This document shows, in pieces, positions 9,831 to 19,939 of a stretch of 64,000 nt of DNA. Source of the DNA: Nocardia vulneris (GTDB lineage: Bacteria; Actinomycetota; Actinomycetes; Mycobacteriales; Mycobacteriaceae); NCBI RefSeq assembly GCF_001613425.1, contig NZ_BDCI01000023.1, forward strand, positions 310,001 to 374,000, written 5' to 3'. Within the stretch, counting starts at the first letter, position 1, and the number at the start of each line of letters is the position of its first letter. The position numbers and the translations under genes were made by a program. The notes under the pieces were generated by a model, which made no database searches, was not told the origin of the DNA, and saw only the letters and a program-made list of their open reading frames with translations.

Positions 9831-11204
9831 TCAGTTCGCGGTGCGTTCGGGCAGGTCGAGCACCAGACGGACGCCGCCGAGCGCACCGTCGTCGAAATAG
9901 GCCCGCCCGCCGTGCAATTGGGCCTGCTGCGCGACGAGGGCGAGGCCGAGGCCGGAACCGCCCTTGCTCGCCTGGCTGCCGCGGAAGAACCGGTCGAACA
10001 CGGCCTGCCGCTCGTGCTCGGGGATTCCGCGCCCGTTGTCGTCGATGCTGATGACGATGTGGCCGTTCGGTGCCCGATGCGCGGTGACCAAAGCCTGGGT
10101 GGCACGGCCGTGTTTGGCCGAGTTGGCCAGTGCGTTGTCCACCGCGAGGCGCAGCCCGGCCGGCAGCCCCCGGGTCACCAGCTCGGCGTCGCTGTCGATG
10201 CGCACGGTGAGGCCGGGGAAGTGCCGCATGGCATCGTGGGCGGCTTGGTCGCACAGGTCGCCCACATCGGTGGCGACGTGATCGCGGTCGTGGGTGAGGT
10301 CACCGGTGGCCAGGCGCTCCAGGGCCGCGAGCGTGGTCTCCACCCGGCCCTGGCTGCGTTGCAGGTCGCCGAGGATCTCCGCGCGCTGGGCCTCGTCCAG
10401 GTCCAGGGTGCGCAGCACCTCGAGATCGGTGCGCATGGCGGTGAGCGGGGTGCGCAGCTCGTGCGCGGAGACCGCCGCGAAATCCCGTGCGGTCTCCAGC
10501 GCCGCGGCGGTCGCGGACTGCGCCTCGTCGACCCGCTCGAGCATCGTGTTCACCGCGTCCGCCAGCTTTTCCGCCTCGCGCACGCCCGAGCCGTCCACCG
10601 GTGTCTGCGGGTTGTGCGGGTCGGGTAGTGCGCTGCGCGCGTCGACCTGACGGGTGAGTCGCACGATCGGGCGCACCGCGCGCCCGGCGAGCAGCCAGCC
10701 GAGCGCGGCCGCGGCGGCGATCGCGAGCAGCGCGCCCGCCAGCACCCAGCGCCGTTGCTCCGCGGTCGCCTCGGCCGCCGACGCGGCGGGGATACCGATC
10801 GACACCACCCGATCCGCGGGCTGGTTCTCGCTGGTCGACAGGATGCGATACGGCGTCCCCGCGACCGGGATGGTGCGCGAACCCGGTGTCAGATCGGGCA
10901 ATTGGGTCGGCGTGCTCGCCGTGACGCCCCCGCCGTCGCGGACGGTGACCGCGATGTCGTTGGTCAGTCCGGGCAGCAGGCTGATAAAGCGGATCGCGAT
11001 GACCGGTTCGACCAGCACGATGCGCGCGGCGATCGCGAGCTGCTGATCGGATTGCTGCACGTTGTTGCGCTCGATCGCGCGAATGCTGATCACGCTGATC
11101 ACCGAGACGATCACGATCGCCCCCGCCGCAGCCGCGCCCGCGACCCGGGTGCGCAACGAAAACGCCCGCAGCCGACGGGTTTTCGGCGCCGCGGCGTCGG
11201 TCAT
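9831..11204 (-). CDS. prrB: Sensor histidine kinase PrrB-type
   Basis: 457 aa. The start is ATG 11204, which overlaps the prrA stop as ATGA. Order: TM1 (~residues 18-38), an extracytoplasmic sensor, TM2 (WVLAGALLAIAAAAALGWLL), HAMP, the DHp helix with SAHELRTPLTAM carrying the phospho-acceptor His, an N-box (LAVDNALANSAKHG), and G1/F/G2 boxes (DDNGRGIPEHERQAVFDRFF, GGSGLGLAL). It is the cognate membrane kinase of PrrA; in M. tuberculosis PrrAB (Rv0902c-Rv0903c) is an essential two-component system linked to early intracellular growth and respiration. Tight overlap and shared order support this assignment. Confidence 0.9.
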   Translation of the reverse strand: MTDAAAPKTRRLRAFSLRTRVAGAAAAGAIVIVSVISVISIRAIERNNVQQSDQQLAIAARIVLVEPVIAIRFISLLPGLTNDIAVTVRDGGGVTASTPTQLPDLTPGSRTIPVAGTPYRILSTSENQPADRVVSIGIPAASAAEATAEQRRWVLAGALLAIAAAAALGWLLAGRAVRPIVRLTRQVDARSALPDPHNPQTPVDGSGVREAEKLADAVNTMLERVDEAQSATAAALETARDFAAVSAHELRTPLTAMRTDLEVLRTLDLDEAQRAEILGDLQRSQGRVETTLAALERLATGDLTHDRDHVATDVGDLCDQAAHDAMRHFPGLTVRIDSDAELVTRGLPAGLRLAVDNALANSAKHGRATQALVTAHRAPNGHIVISIDDNGRGIPEHERQAVFDRFFRGSQASKGGSGLGLALVAQQAQLHGGRAYFDDGALGGVRLVLDLPERTAN

Positions 11205-11914
11205 TTGGGCGCCCGGAGCACGAAGCCCACGCCGCGGATCGTGTGCAGCAGCCGGGGCACGCCATCCACTTCGAGCTTGCGCCGTAGGTAGCCGACGAAC
11301 ACGTCGACCACGTTGGTGTCGGCGGCGAAGTCGTAGCCCCACACCAGTTCCAGCAGCCGCTCCCGGCTCAGCACCACGCCGACATTGCGGGCCAGCGTGG
11401 ACAAGAGCTCGAATTCCCTTTTGGTGAGCTCGATTTCGTGCCCGTCGAGCAGGGCGCGATACCCGGCGACATCGACCTCGAGCGGTCCGACGGTGATCGC
11501 GCCGGGCGTCGCGGGCGGGGGCGTGTCGGTGCGCCTGCGCAGCAGCGCCCGGATCCGCGCGACGAGTTCGGCGAGCACGAACGGTTTCACCAGGTAGTCG
11601 TCCGCACCGGACTCCAGCCCGGAGATGCGGTCGTCCACCGAGGCTCTGGCGCTGAGTACGCAGATCGGCACCTCGTTGCCCATCGCCCGCAACGCGGTCA
11701 CCACCCCGGCGCCGTCGAGCACCGGCATGTTCATATCGAGCACGATCGCGTCCGGCGCGTGCTCGTTCACGCTGCGCAGCGCCTGCGCCCCATCCCGCGC
11801 GACGAGCACGTGGAACCCGGACAGCCGCAGCCCGCGCTCGACCGACGCGAGCACGTCCTCGTCGTCATCGACGACGAGGACGGTCGGTGTAGAAGCAGGT
11901 GTCACAGCGTCCAT
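11201..11914 (-). CDS. prrA: Response regulator PrrA-type (OmpR/PhoB family)
   Basis: 237 aa. The receiver domain has the acidic pocket VVDDDED (~15-20), phospho-acceptor D60 in IVLDMNMPVLDG, and K in DDYLVKPF. The winged-helix domain follows, with LTKREFELLSTLARN, LELVWGYDFAADTNVVDVFV and the terminal RGVGFVLRAP. These stretches are nearly those of M. tuberculosis PrrA. It is the first gene of the prrA-prrB unit, with a 4-base ATGA overlap. The gene starts 28 bases away from the stop of the upstream haemophore-type gene on the same strand. Confidence 0.92.
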   Translation of the reverse strand: MDAVTPASTPTVLVVDDDEDVLASVERGLRLSGFHVLVARDGAQALRSVNEHAPDAIVLDMNMPVLDGAGVVTALRAMGNEVPICVLSARASVDDRISGLESGADDYLVKPFVLAELVARIRALLRRRTDTPPPATPGAITVGPLEVDVAGYRALLDGHEIELTKREFELLSTLARNVGVVLSRERLLELVWGYDFAADTNVVDVFVGYLRRKLEVDGVPRLLHTIRGVGFVLRAPK

Positions 11915-11941
11915 TTTGGGCTAACCCGCCGCGCCGGTACT

Positions 11942-12334
11942 TCAGGCAGGGTAGTTGTGGCAGGTCGCGGCGACCTGACGGATGGTCTCGGCGAGTCCGG
12001 CCGCGCGCGGATCGTTCTCGGCCTGTGCGGCCGCGTCCGGGTTCTCGGCGAGGGCGCGTTGCAGATCCGCGCGGCGCTGTTCGACCGGCTGATCGAACTT
12101 GCGCTGCAGCTCGGCCTTCTGCGCGGGGTTCGAGTCGAGGATCGAGGCCAGCTGCGGCGCCTTGTCGTGCAGCGCGGCGTCGACCTGCGCGAAGGTACAG
12201 TCCGACTCGAGCAGCGGCCCGGCCAGCGTCATCGGATCGGCGGCCGCGATCGCGGGACTGAGGAACAGGGCCACGGTGGCCAGTCCGCCCGCGGCGAGTG
12301 CGGCGACGGCGGGACGACCAACGGAACGCTTCAT
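11942..12334 (-). CDS. Secreted haemophore-type (MHB, Rv0203-like) protein
   Basis: 130 aa from ATG 12334, chosen because GGAGG lies 7 bases upstream; the frame could open at 12352. Signal peptide residues 1-~37 end LSPAIAAADP. The mature part is helical, with exactly two cysteines (ESDCTF near the start and AATCHNYPA at the end), the pattern of the mycobacterial haem-binding (MHB) family, small secreted haemophores. No haem ligand can be assigned from sequence alone. It precedes prrA in the same direction (28-base gap) and might share its transcript. Confidence 0.75.
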   Translation of the reverse strand: MKRSVGRPAVAALAAGGLATVALFLSPAIAAADPMTLAGPLLESDCTFAQVDAALHDKAPQLASILDSNPAQKAELQRKFDQPVEQRRADLQRALAENPDAAAQAENDPRAAGLAETIRQVAATCHNYPA

Positions 12335-12493
12335 GTGTTGCCTCCAGAGCATCGAGGGGGTTGCTTCAGCGCCCTCGACGCTAGGCCGTCACACTGGCCC
12401 CCGTGTGAACGTTCTTTAAGGAATCTCTGAGTAGCGGTCGATCACCAAGGCACAGTGCATTTTTCGCGATCGGGTCGTTTCCCGAGCGCAGGT

Positions 12494-14530
<2,037 letters not shown>

Positions 14531-14846
14531 ACCCGTGACTCCCTAGCCTCGCCTCGATGCCCGCCTCGATAGATCTGGTTGATTGTGGCAGACTTCACGC
14601 GACGCCCGGGATGGTGTTGTGACCATTGGTTTTGCCTGGAACGGGCAGGTCAAGGGGCGCAGCCTGACTCGGAGTCACCCAAGAAGTTATTGATCCGTTA
14701 GAATCTGATGTCACTTATTTGGGCCGTCGTAGACGCAATTTCTCGGCCAGCCGCAGTTCTCGGCCAGCTCCGCCTGTCGAGCCAGTATGCGTGTGGAGGT
14801 TCGCTGATGGCGCGTGGTTGGGGCCAGTTTGGAAAGTGAGTGGGAG
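14531..14846. other. Divergent intergenic region, prpE-like / conservon
   Basis: 316 bases without a convincing gene. It must hold the promoters of the acyl-CoA synthetase (left) and the conservon operon (right). A perfect 13-bp palindrome, TGACTCGGAGTCA, lies at 14665-14677, followed by an AT-richer stretch around 14680-14730. Confidence 0.6.
14665..14677. promoter_or_regulatory. Palindrome TGACTC-G-GAGTCA, possible operator
   Basis: A perfect 6-1-6 dyad about 180 bases before the conservon kinase start. It could be an operator for either divergent gene; no regulator can be named. Confidence 0.35.
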
Positions 14847-17800
14847 ATGCGTGACGCCGCTAGGTCCGGCAGAAGGCGCTGGGCGCTCGGCAACTGGGAC
14901 CTGCGCTGGAAGGTAACGGCAGTCCTGGCCGTTCCGCTGGCGGTCGCGGTAGGGCTCGGCGTGTCCAGGATTTCATCAGAGTTCGCGGATTCGAGCCGGC
15001 TTGCCGGGGTCGCGGAGAACGTCGGGGCGATCCCCGCGGTGACCGCGCTGAGTGCGCAGACGGCGACGACCGTCGGTTCGCAGATGATCGCGGTCGCGCC
15101 GAACGTGTCGGTGGTGACCGATCAGAACCTCGCCGACCTCGACAAGGCGATCGCCAACGCGGAGAAATCGGCCGACCGGCTCAACGGAGTCGCCGGCGCC
15201 CGCGCGGCGCTGGACAGCATGCTCACCCAGGCCAAAGCGGTTCGGGCGCAGGGTAAGAACGTCAGCACCACGCCGACCTCGGATGCCATCGGACTGATCG
15301 ACCGGGTCCGCAACGACAGCGTGCGGATCGTCGAGACGACGGTCGGCCAGGTCAGCGATACCGCGGTCGACACCGCGAAACTGCGGCTGGTCGACTCGCT
15401 GAACACCCGCGCCACGCTGGTCGGCGAGGTCGCCGCCTTCCCCGAGGTGCTGCGCAATCCGACCACCGGCGTGCAGGGCTTCCTCACCGCCGCCAACACC
15501 GAGCGTTCGCTGCTCAGCGTGCTGTCGCACCGGTTCCCGGACGGGGACACCTCGATCGCCGACCTGCGGGCGGGCATCGACACTCGAGTGGCACTGCTGA
15601 GCAGTCCGGAGTCGCAGGCGGGCCGGATTCCGGTCGGAGACCTGAAGAAGTCGCTGACCGACAGCCTCGCCGTCTACGAACTCGTGGTGAGCCGGGCGAC
15701 CAAGGACATCGACAGCGCGATGAACTCCCTGGTGTCCACCGCGCAGCGCGACGCCTGGACCTACACCGCGGTCGTGGTCGCGACCATCCTCGCCGCGCTG
15801 TTGCTCGCGGTGTTCGTGGCGCGCTCGATGATCGTGCCGCTGCACCGGCTGCGGCTCGCCGCGCTGCGGGTCGCCGAAAGCGACCTGCCGCACGAGGTTT
15901 CCCAGCTCCGCAACGGCGCGTCCCCGGAAGAGGTACCGCTGGAACCGATGCCGGTGCGCAGCACCGAGGAGATCGGCCAGCTGGCTCGCGCCGTCGACGA
16001 CATCCACGGCCAGGCGCTGCGTCTGGCGAGCGACCAGGCGCAGATGCGTTCGCAGGTCAACGACATGTTCGAGACGCTGGCCCGGCGCTCCAAGTCGCTC
16101 GTCGATCATCAGCTCAGCCTGATCGAGGCGATGGAGTACGACGAGAAGGACCCGCGCCTGCTGGAAAACCTGTTCCGGCTGGACCATCTCGCCGCGCGCA
16201 TGCGGCGAAACGGTGACAACCTGCTCATCCTCGCCGGTACCCGGCAGCGCCGCGCCAAGTCCGCACCGGTCGAGATCGCCGACGTGCTGCGCGCCGCGAT
16301 CTCCGAGGTCGAGGACTACGAGCGGGTGAAACTGGGTGCCACACCGCGTGGTTCGCTGGTCGAGCCCGCCGCCTCCGATATGGCGCACCTGTTCGCCGAG
16401 CTGCTGGACAACGCGTTGCGCGCCTCCCCGCCGGAGACCGACGTGAAGTTCACCTTCGCGCAGGCGCACGATCAGGGCATGCTCATCGAGGTGGCCGACC
16501 GCGGTATCGGTATGCCGCCTGCCGAGATGGCCGATATCAACCGGCGGCTCGAGCAGACCGCCGAGCCCGGTCCCGACACCGCCCGGCACATGGGTCTTTT
16601 CGTGGTCGGCAGGCTGGCCGAGCGGCACGGGCTCACCGTGCGGCTGCGGCCCACCTTCGACACCGCGCGCGATCCCGGCGTCACCGTGACCGTGCACGTC
16701 CCGGTGGGGCTGATCGTCGCGGGCAAGCCGATCACGGCCCAGCCCGTCACTCCGTCGCCGCAGACCCCCGAGCGCACGCGCCCGGCCGGTCCGTCGTCGA
16801 TGCAGATGCGGGCGATCACCCGCACCCCCGGCGGCAACGTCATGGTCACCGTCGATCCCGGGGTGAGCGGGCCGATCCCGGTCAGCAAGCCGAACACCTC
16901 GCCCAGCACGCCGATTCCGGCCGCGGGCGGGCTGCCACAGCGGCAGCCGGGCAGCAATATGGCCGCGACACAGGGGAATGCGCAGGGCCCGACCCTGCGG
17001 CCCGCGCCCGGTCAGCAGCAGTCCAGCGGCCCGCAGCGGGGCAAACTCGCCGCCGCGAACCTACCCAAGCGCAACCTCAACCCGGGCGGTCCGCCGCGGC
17101 CGCCGGGCGCGCCCGCCGAACCGACCGTGACGGGTCTGCCCCCGCGCGACCCGAATTCGGGCGAACTGCCGAAGCGGCAGCCGGGCACCAACGGTGTGCC
17201 GCAGCCGAGTATCAGCGGGCTTTCCCAGCCGCCCGGCGGCCTGCCGCAGCGCCAGCGCGGCGAGAACGGCCTGCCGCAGCGCGAGAGCGCGTCCGGCGGG
17301 CTGCCGCAGCGCGAGCCGAATGCCGGTGGCCTGCCGCCCCGTCAGGGGCCGAACGGCCTGCCGCAGCGGGAAGGGTTGCCCCCGCGCGATCCGAACGCGG
17401 GTGGGCTGCCACAGCGTTCGTCGGCGGCGCCCTCGTCGGGCCTGCCGCAGCGCGAGGCGGGCGCCAACGGCCTGCCCCAGCGCGAGCCGAGTTCCGGCTT
17501 GCCGCAGCGGGAGCCGGGCACGGGCGGCCTGCCGCAGCGCGACAGTGCTTCCGGTGGCCTGCCACCGCGCGATCCGAGCGCGGGTGGCCTGCCGCAGCGG
17601 TCGGCCGGGGCGAGTGGCTTGCCGCAGCGCGAGCCGAGCCCGGGCCTGCCGCAACGTGATCCGAGTGCGGGTGGGTTGCCGCAGCGCGAGAGCGCCGCCG
17701 GTGGCCTGCCGCAACGTGAGCCGAGCTCCGGTCTGCCGCAGCGCGATCCCAGCGCAGGTGGTCTGCCGCAGCGTGATTCGAGCTCCAGCGGTCTGCCGCA

Positions 17801-18512
17801 GCGTGATCCGAGCGGGGACGTTTTGCCGCAACGTGATTCGAATACCGGTGGACTGCCGTCCCGGCACGCGGCGGCGACGAGCCTGCCGCAGCGCGAGACA
17901 CCGACCGGACTGCCGCAACGGCAACCGGGTTCGCAGGTGCCGCCGAATCTGCCCCAGCGCGAGCCGGGCGGGGACGGCCTGCCGCAACGCGAATCCTCGC
18001 CCGGCATCGGCCTTTCGCCGCGCAGCCGCGGCGTCGAGGAGCCGGTCGGCGACGCGGACGCGACCGGCGGCGATCCGGGCCGGCACAGCTACCGGGCCAA
18101 CCCGGGCCGCACGGCGTCGTTCTTCCAGACCAGGCTGCAGCCCGCGGTCGACACCGGCGATTCGGTGATGGGTGGGACACCAATTTTCGCGGAAATGATG
18201 TCCGCGTGGCTGTCAGACCCCAATATGGATCGATCCCAAGTGGCCGCTTCCTTCGAATCACCGGGTGATGAAGGGTGGCAGGCGGCCCGGCGGGCGAGCG
18301 AGGCACAGGCAGAAACGAAGACGGCGGCCGGGTTGCCGCAACGCAATCCGGGCGGAAGGCTGGTCCCGGGCGCCGTCAACGGTGCGGTGGAACGGGCACC
18401 GAGCCGCGATCCAGAAACAATCAGGTCCAGCTTGAGTCGTCACCAGCAAGGCGTCCGGGATGGCCGCGCAATGAGAGCAATGAACCTAACCGGAGATAAA
18501 GGAGACCGATGA
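14847..18512 (+). CDS. Conservon sensor kinase (CvnA-type, NIT domain) with LPQR-repeat tail
   Basis: 1221 aa from ATG 14847 (a GTG at 14814 is the other choice). TM1 is at ~22-40. An extracytoplasmic nitrate/nitrite-sensor-like helical domain runs to ~305, then TM2 (~309-329) and HAMP. Next is the conservon-specific helix LARRSKSLVDHQLSLIEAM...LFRLDHLAARMRR, replacing a standard H-box. HATPase boxes follow: LFAELLDNALRASPP, ADRGIGMPPAEM, GLFVVGRLAERHGL. A long Pro/Gly/Gln/Arg-rich tail carries about 24 LPQR and 4 LPPR motifs, ending in the family's usual C-terminal block (GLPQRNPGGRLVPG, then an SSLSRHQQGVRDGR helix). The stop overlaps the roadblock start (ATGA). Family role: an input module for a GTPase switch. 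Confidence 0.9.
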   Translation: MRDAARSGRRRWALGNWDLRWKVTAVLAVPLAVAVGLGVSRISSEFADSSRLAGVAENVGAIPAVTALSAQTATTVGSQMIAVAPNVSVVTDQNLADLDKAIANAEKSADRLNGVAGARAALDSMLTQAKAVRAQGKNVSTTPTSDAIGLIDRVRNDSVRIVETTVGQVSDTAVDTAKLRLVDSLNTRATLVGEVAAFPEVLRNPTTGVQGFLTAANTERSLLSVLSHRFPDGDTSIADLRAGIDTRVALLSSPESQAGRIPVGDLKKSLTDSLAVYELVVSRATKDIDSAMNSLVSTAQRDAWTYTAVVVATILAALLLAVFVARSMIVPLHRLRLAALRVAESDLPHEVSQLRNGASPEEVPLEPMPVRSTEEIGQLARAVDDIHGQALRLASDQAQMRSQVNDMFETLARRSKSLVDHQLSLIEAMEYDEKDPRLLENLFRLDHLAARMRRNGDNLLILAGTRQRRAKSAPVEIADVLRAAISEVEDYERVKLGATPRGSLVEPAASDMAHLFAELLDNALRASPPETDVKFTFAQAHDQGMLIEVADRGIGMPPAEMADINRRLEQTAEPGPDTARHMGLFVVGRLAERHGLTVRLRPTFDTARDPGVTVTVHVPVGLIVAGKPITAQPVTPSPQTPERTRPAGPSSMQMRAITRTPGGNVMVTVDPGVSGPIPVSKPNTSPSTPIPAAGGLPQRQPGSNMAATQGNAQGPTLRPAPGQQQSSGPQRGKLAAANLPKRNLNPGGPPRPPGAPAEPTVTGLPPRDPNSGELPKRQPGTNGVPQPSISGLSQPPGGLPQRQRGENGLPQRESASGGLPQREPNAGGLPPRQGPNGLPQREGLPPRDPNAGGLPQRSSAAPSSGLPQREAGANGLPQREPSSGLPQREPGTGGLPQRDSASGGLPPRDPSAGGLPQRSAGASGLPQREPSPGLPQRDPSAGGLPQRESAAGGLPQREPSSGLPQRDPSAGGLPQRDSSSSGLPQRDPSGDVLPQRDSNTGGLPSRHAAATSLPQRETPTGLPQRQPGSQVPPNLPQREPGGDGLPQRESSPGIGLSPRSRGVEEPVGDADATGGDPGRHSYRANPGRTASFFQTRLQPAVDTGDSVMGGTPIFAEMMSAWLSDPNMDRSQVAASFESPGDEGWQAARRASEAQAETKTAAGLPQRNPGGRLVPGAVNGAVERAPSRDPETIRSSLSRHQQGVRDGRAMRAMNLTGDKGDR
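17235..17999 (+). repeat. In-frame GLPQR-type coding repeats
   Basis: Degenerate tandem coding repeats of roughly 9-12 codons, built on G-L-P-Q-R followed by E/D-P/S and a small linker (S, A, G, N, T). About 22 LPQR plus LPPR and LPSR variants fall in this core; further copies lie near 16930, 17140 and 18325. At DNA level the core CTGCCGCAGCG recurs with synonymous changes. Confidence 0.9.
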
Positions 18513-18922
18513 ACCCCGATCTAGGTGGTACGAATCGTCAGCTGGATTGGCTGGTTTCGAACTTCGCCAACGAGGTTCCTGGCGTAGCCCATGCCGTCCT
18601 GGTCTCGGCTGACGGCCTACTGATGGCCGCGAGCGCTCAGCTGCCCGTCGACCGCGCCGAGCAGCTCTCGGCCGTCACCGCCGGACTGGCCAGCCTCTCG
18701 GTCGGCGTTTCGAACCTGTTCGAGGGCGGCACCGTGTTGCAGTCCGTCGTCGAGATGGAGCACGGCTACCTGCTACTCATGGCAGTCGGCGACGGCTCGT
18801 ACCTTGCGGTGCTGACCAATACGTCTTGCGATATCGGTCAGGTCGGGTACGAGATGGCGCTGTTGGTCGAGCGTGTGGGCCAGACGGTTCAGGCCACGCC
18901 ACGCGTCACGATGGGTTCCTGA
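18509..18922 (+). CDS. Roadblock/LC7 domain protein (CvnB-type)
   Basis: 137 aa and ATGA-coupled to the kinase. The single roadblock/LC7 domain starts LDWLVSNFANEVPGVAHAVLVSADGLLMAAS and continues with QLSAVTAGLASLSVGV and GYLLLMAVGDGSYLAVLT, the standard conservon B signature. In the family it is a small regulator of the GTPase, comparable with MglB acting on MglA. It is cytosolic. The next gene starts 7 bases after its stop. Confidence 0.95.
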   Translation: MNPDLGGTNRQLDWLVSNFANEVPGVAHAVLVSADGLLMAASAQLPVDRAEQLSAVTAGLASLSVGVSNLFEGGTVLQSVVEMEHGYLLLMAVGDGSYLAVLTNTSCDIGQVGYEMALLVERVGQTVQATPRVTMGS

Positions 18923-18929
18923 TGGTGGG

Positions 18930-19304
18930 ATGGACATAGAAGATCACCGCGTGGGGAGCGCCGAGCCGAGTCTCGTCCGCCCATACTCGTTGACCGCCGG
19001 CCGAACGAGGCCCGCGGTCGAGTTGGCGTTGGAGGCGCTCGTCGCATCGCATCCGGTCGCCCTGGAGCGGCAGTTCGAACTGACCAACATCGAGACGTCA
19101 ATCGTGGAGTTGTGCAGAGAATCGCCGTCCGTTGCCGAGGTAGCAGCCCGCTTGGGTATCCCCATCGGGGTGGCGCGTGTGCTGGTCGCCGACCTGATCG
19201 AGGCCGGGCATGTGCGCGTTTCGGCAACTTTGAAAGACGATTCCAGCGACGATGAACGTCGCGAGCTGATCGAAAGGGTTCTCAGTGGACTCCGGCGTAT
19301 TTGA
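18930..19304 (+). CDS. DUF742 protein (CvnC-type)
   Basis: 124 aa from ATG 18930 (MDIEDHRV). DUF742 is recognised from LVRPYSLTAGRTRP, the residues ELTNIETSIVELC, and a winged-helix-like part, SVAEVAARLGIPIGVARVLVADLIEAGHV. This is the third member of a conservon. The winged-helix fold suggests protein or DNA contact, but the role is unproven. Its end overlaps the GTPase start by 20 bases. Confidence 0.93.
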   Translation: MDIEDHRVGSAEPSLVRPYSLTAGRTRPAVELALEALVASHPVALERQFELTNIETSIVELCRESPSVAEVAARLGIPIGVARVLVADLIEAGHVRVSATLKDDSSDDERRELIERVLSGLRRI

Positions 19305-19887
19305 TTCGACGGCGCAGGTCGACACCCGTACCAGCAAGCCGACGTCGGCGAAGATCGTGGTCGCGGGTGGCTTCGGTGTCGGGAAGACCACGATGGTCGG
19401 TGCTGTCTCGGAGATCGTTCCGCTGCGCACCGAGGCATTGGTGACCAATGCCAGTACTGGAATCGACAACCTGACCGGCATTCCGATGAAGTCGACCACC
19501 ACCGTGGCGATGGACTTCGGCCGGATCAGCCTCGCCGACGATCTGGTGCTGTACCTCTTCGGTACGCCGGGCCAGTACCGATTCTGGTTCATGTGGGACG
19601 ACCTGATCCGCGGCGCCATCGGCGCCGTGGTGCTGGTCGATACCCGCAGGCTCGAGGACAGCTTCGCGGCCGTCGACTACTTCGAAGCGCGCGGCCTACC
19701 TTTCCTGGTGGCGCTCAACGAGTTCGACGACGCGCCGCGTTACCCGATCGAGGACATCCGGCAGGCCCTCGCGGTGCCTGCCGATGTGCCGATCCTGTCC
19801 ATCGACGCCCGGCGTCGCGAGCCGGCCAAGCAGGCCTTGGTCGCACTCACCGAATACGCCCTGCGCAAGGTGATGCAGGGCTACTGA
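19285..19887 (+). CDS. MglA/CvnD-like small GTPase
   Basis: 200 aa, GTG start inside the end of the DUF742 gene. The P-loop is G28-T36 (GGFGVGKTT). The switch I region holds GIDNLTGIPMKSTTTVAMDFG, and the G3 region is LFGTPGQYRFWFMWDD, with TPG in place of DxxG, as is usual in this family. LVALNEFDD stands in for NKxD. There is no prenylation or lipid motif. In Streptomyces, conservons of this order form membrane-proximal complexes. A 16-bp palindrome at 19907-19922 follows the stop. Confidence 0.95.
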   Translation: MDSGVFDSTAQVDTRTSKPTSAKIVVAGGFGVGKTTMVGAVSEIVPLRTEALVTNASTGIDNLTGIPMKSTTTVAMDFGRISLADDLVLYLFGTPGQYRFWFMWDDLIRGAIGAVVLVDTRRLEDSFAAVDYFEARGLPFLVALNEFDDAPRYPIEDIRQALAVPADVPILSIDARRREPAKQALVALTEYALRKVMQGY

Positions 19888-19939
19888 GCACTCGCGCGGC
19901 GTCGCCTCGGCACCGGTGCCGACTGGTTAGTCTCACCCG

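Noticed and set aside
14976..16697. 573-codon minus-strand frame
   Set aside because: Mirror of the kinase gene; the plus strand has clear conservon-kinase motifs.
17235..17999. CRISPR-like reading of the regular GC-rich repeats
   Set aside because: The repeats are in frame, vary in length and encode LPQR units; no invariant repeat with unique spacers, and no cas genes.
17061..18086. 341-codon minus-strand frame opposite the LPQR repeats
   Set aside because: Arises from the codon pattern of the tandem repeats (reads ALRQ-like units); not protein-like beyond the repeat.
19907..19922. 16-bp palindrome after the GTPase gene as a terminator
   Set aside because: Self-complementary without a loop or T-run; left as a weak possibility and not annotated.
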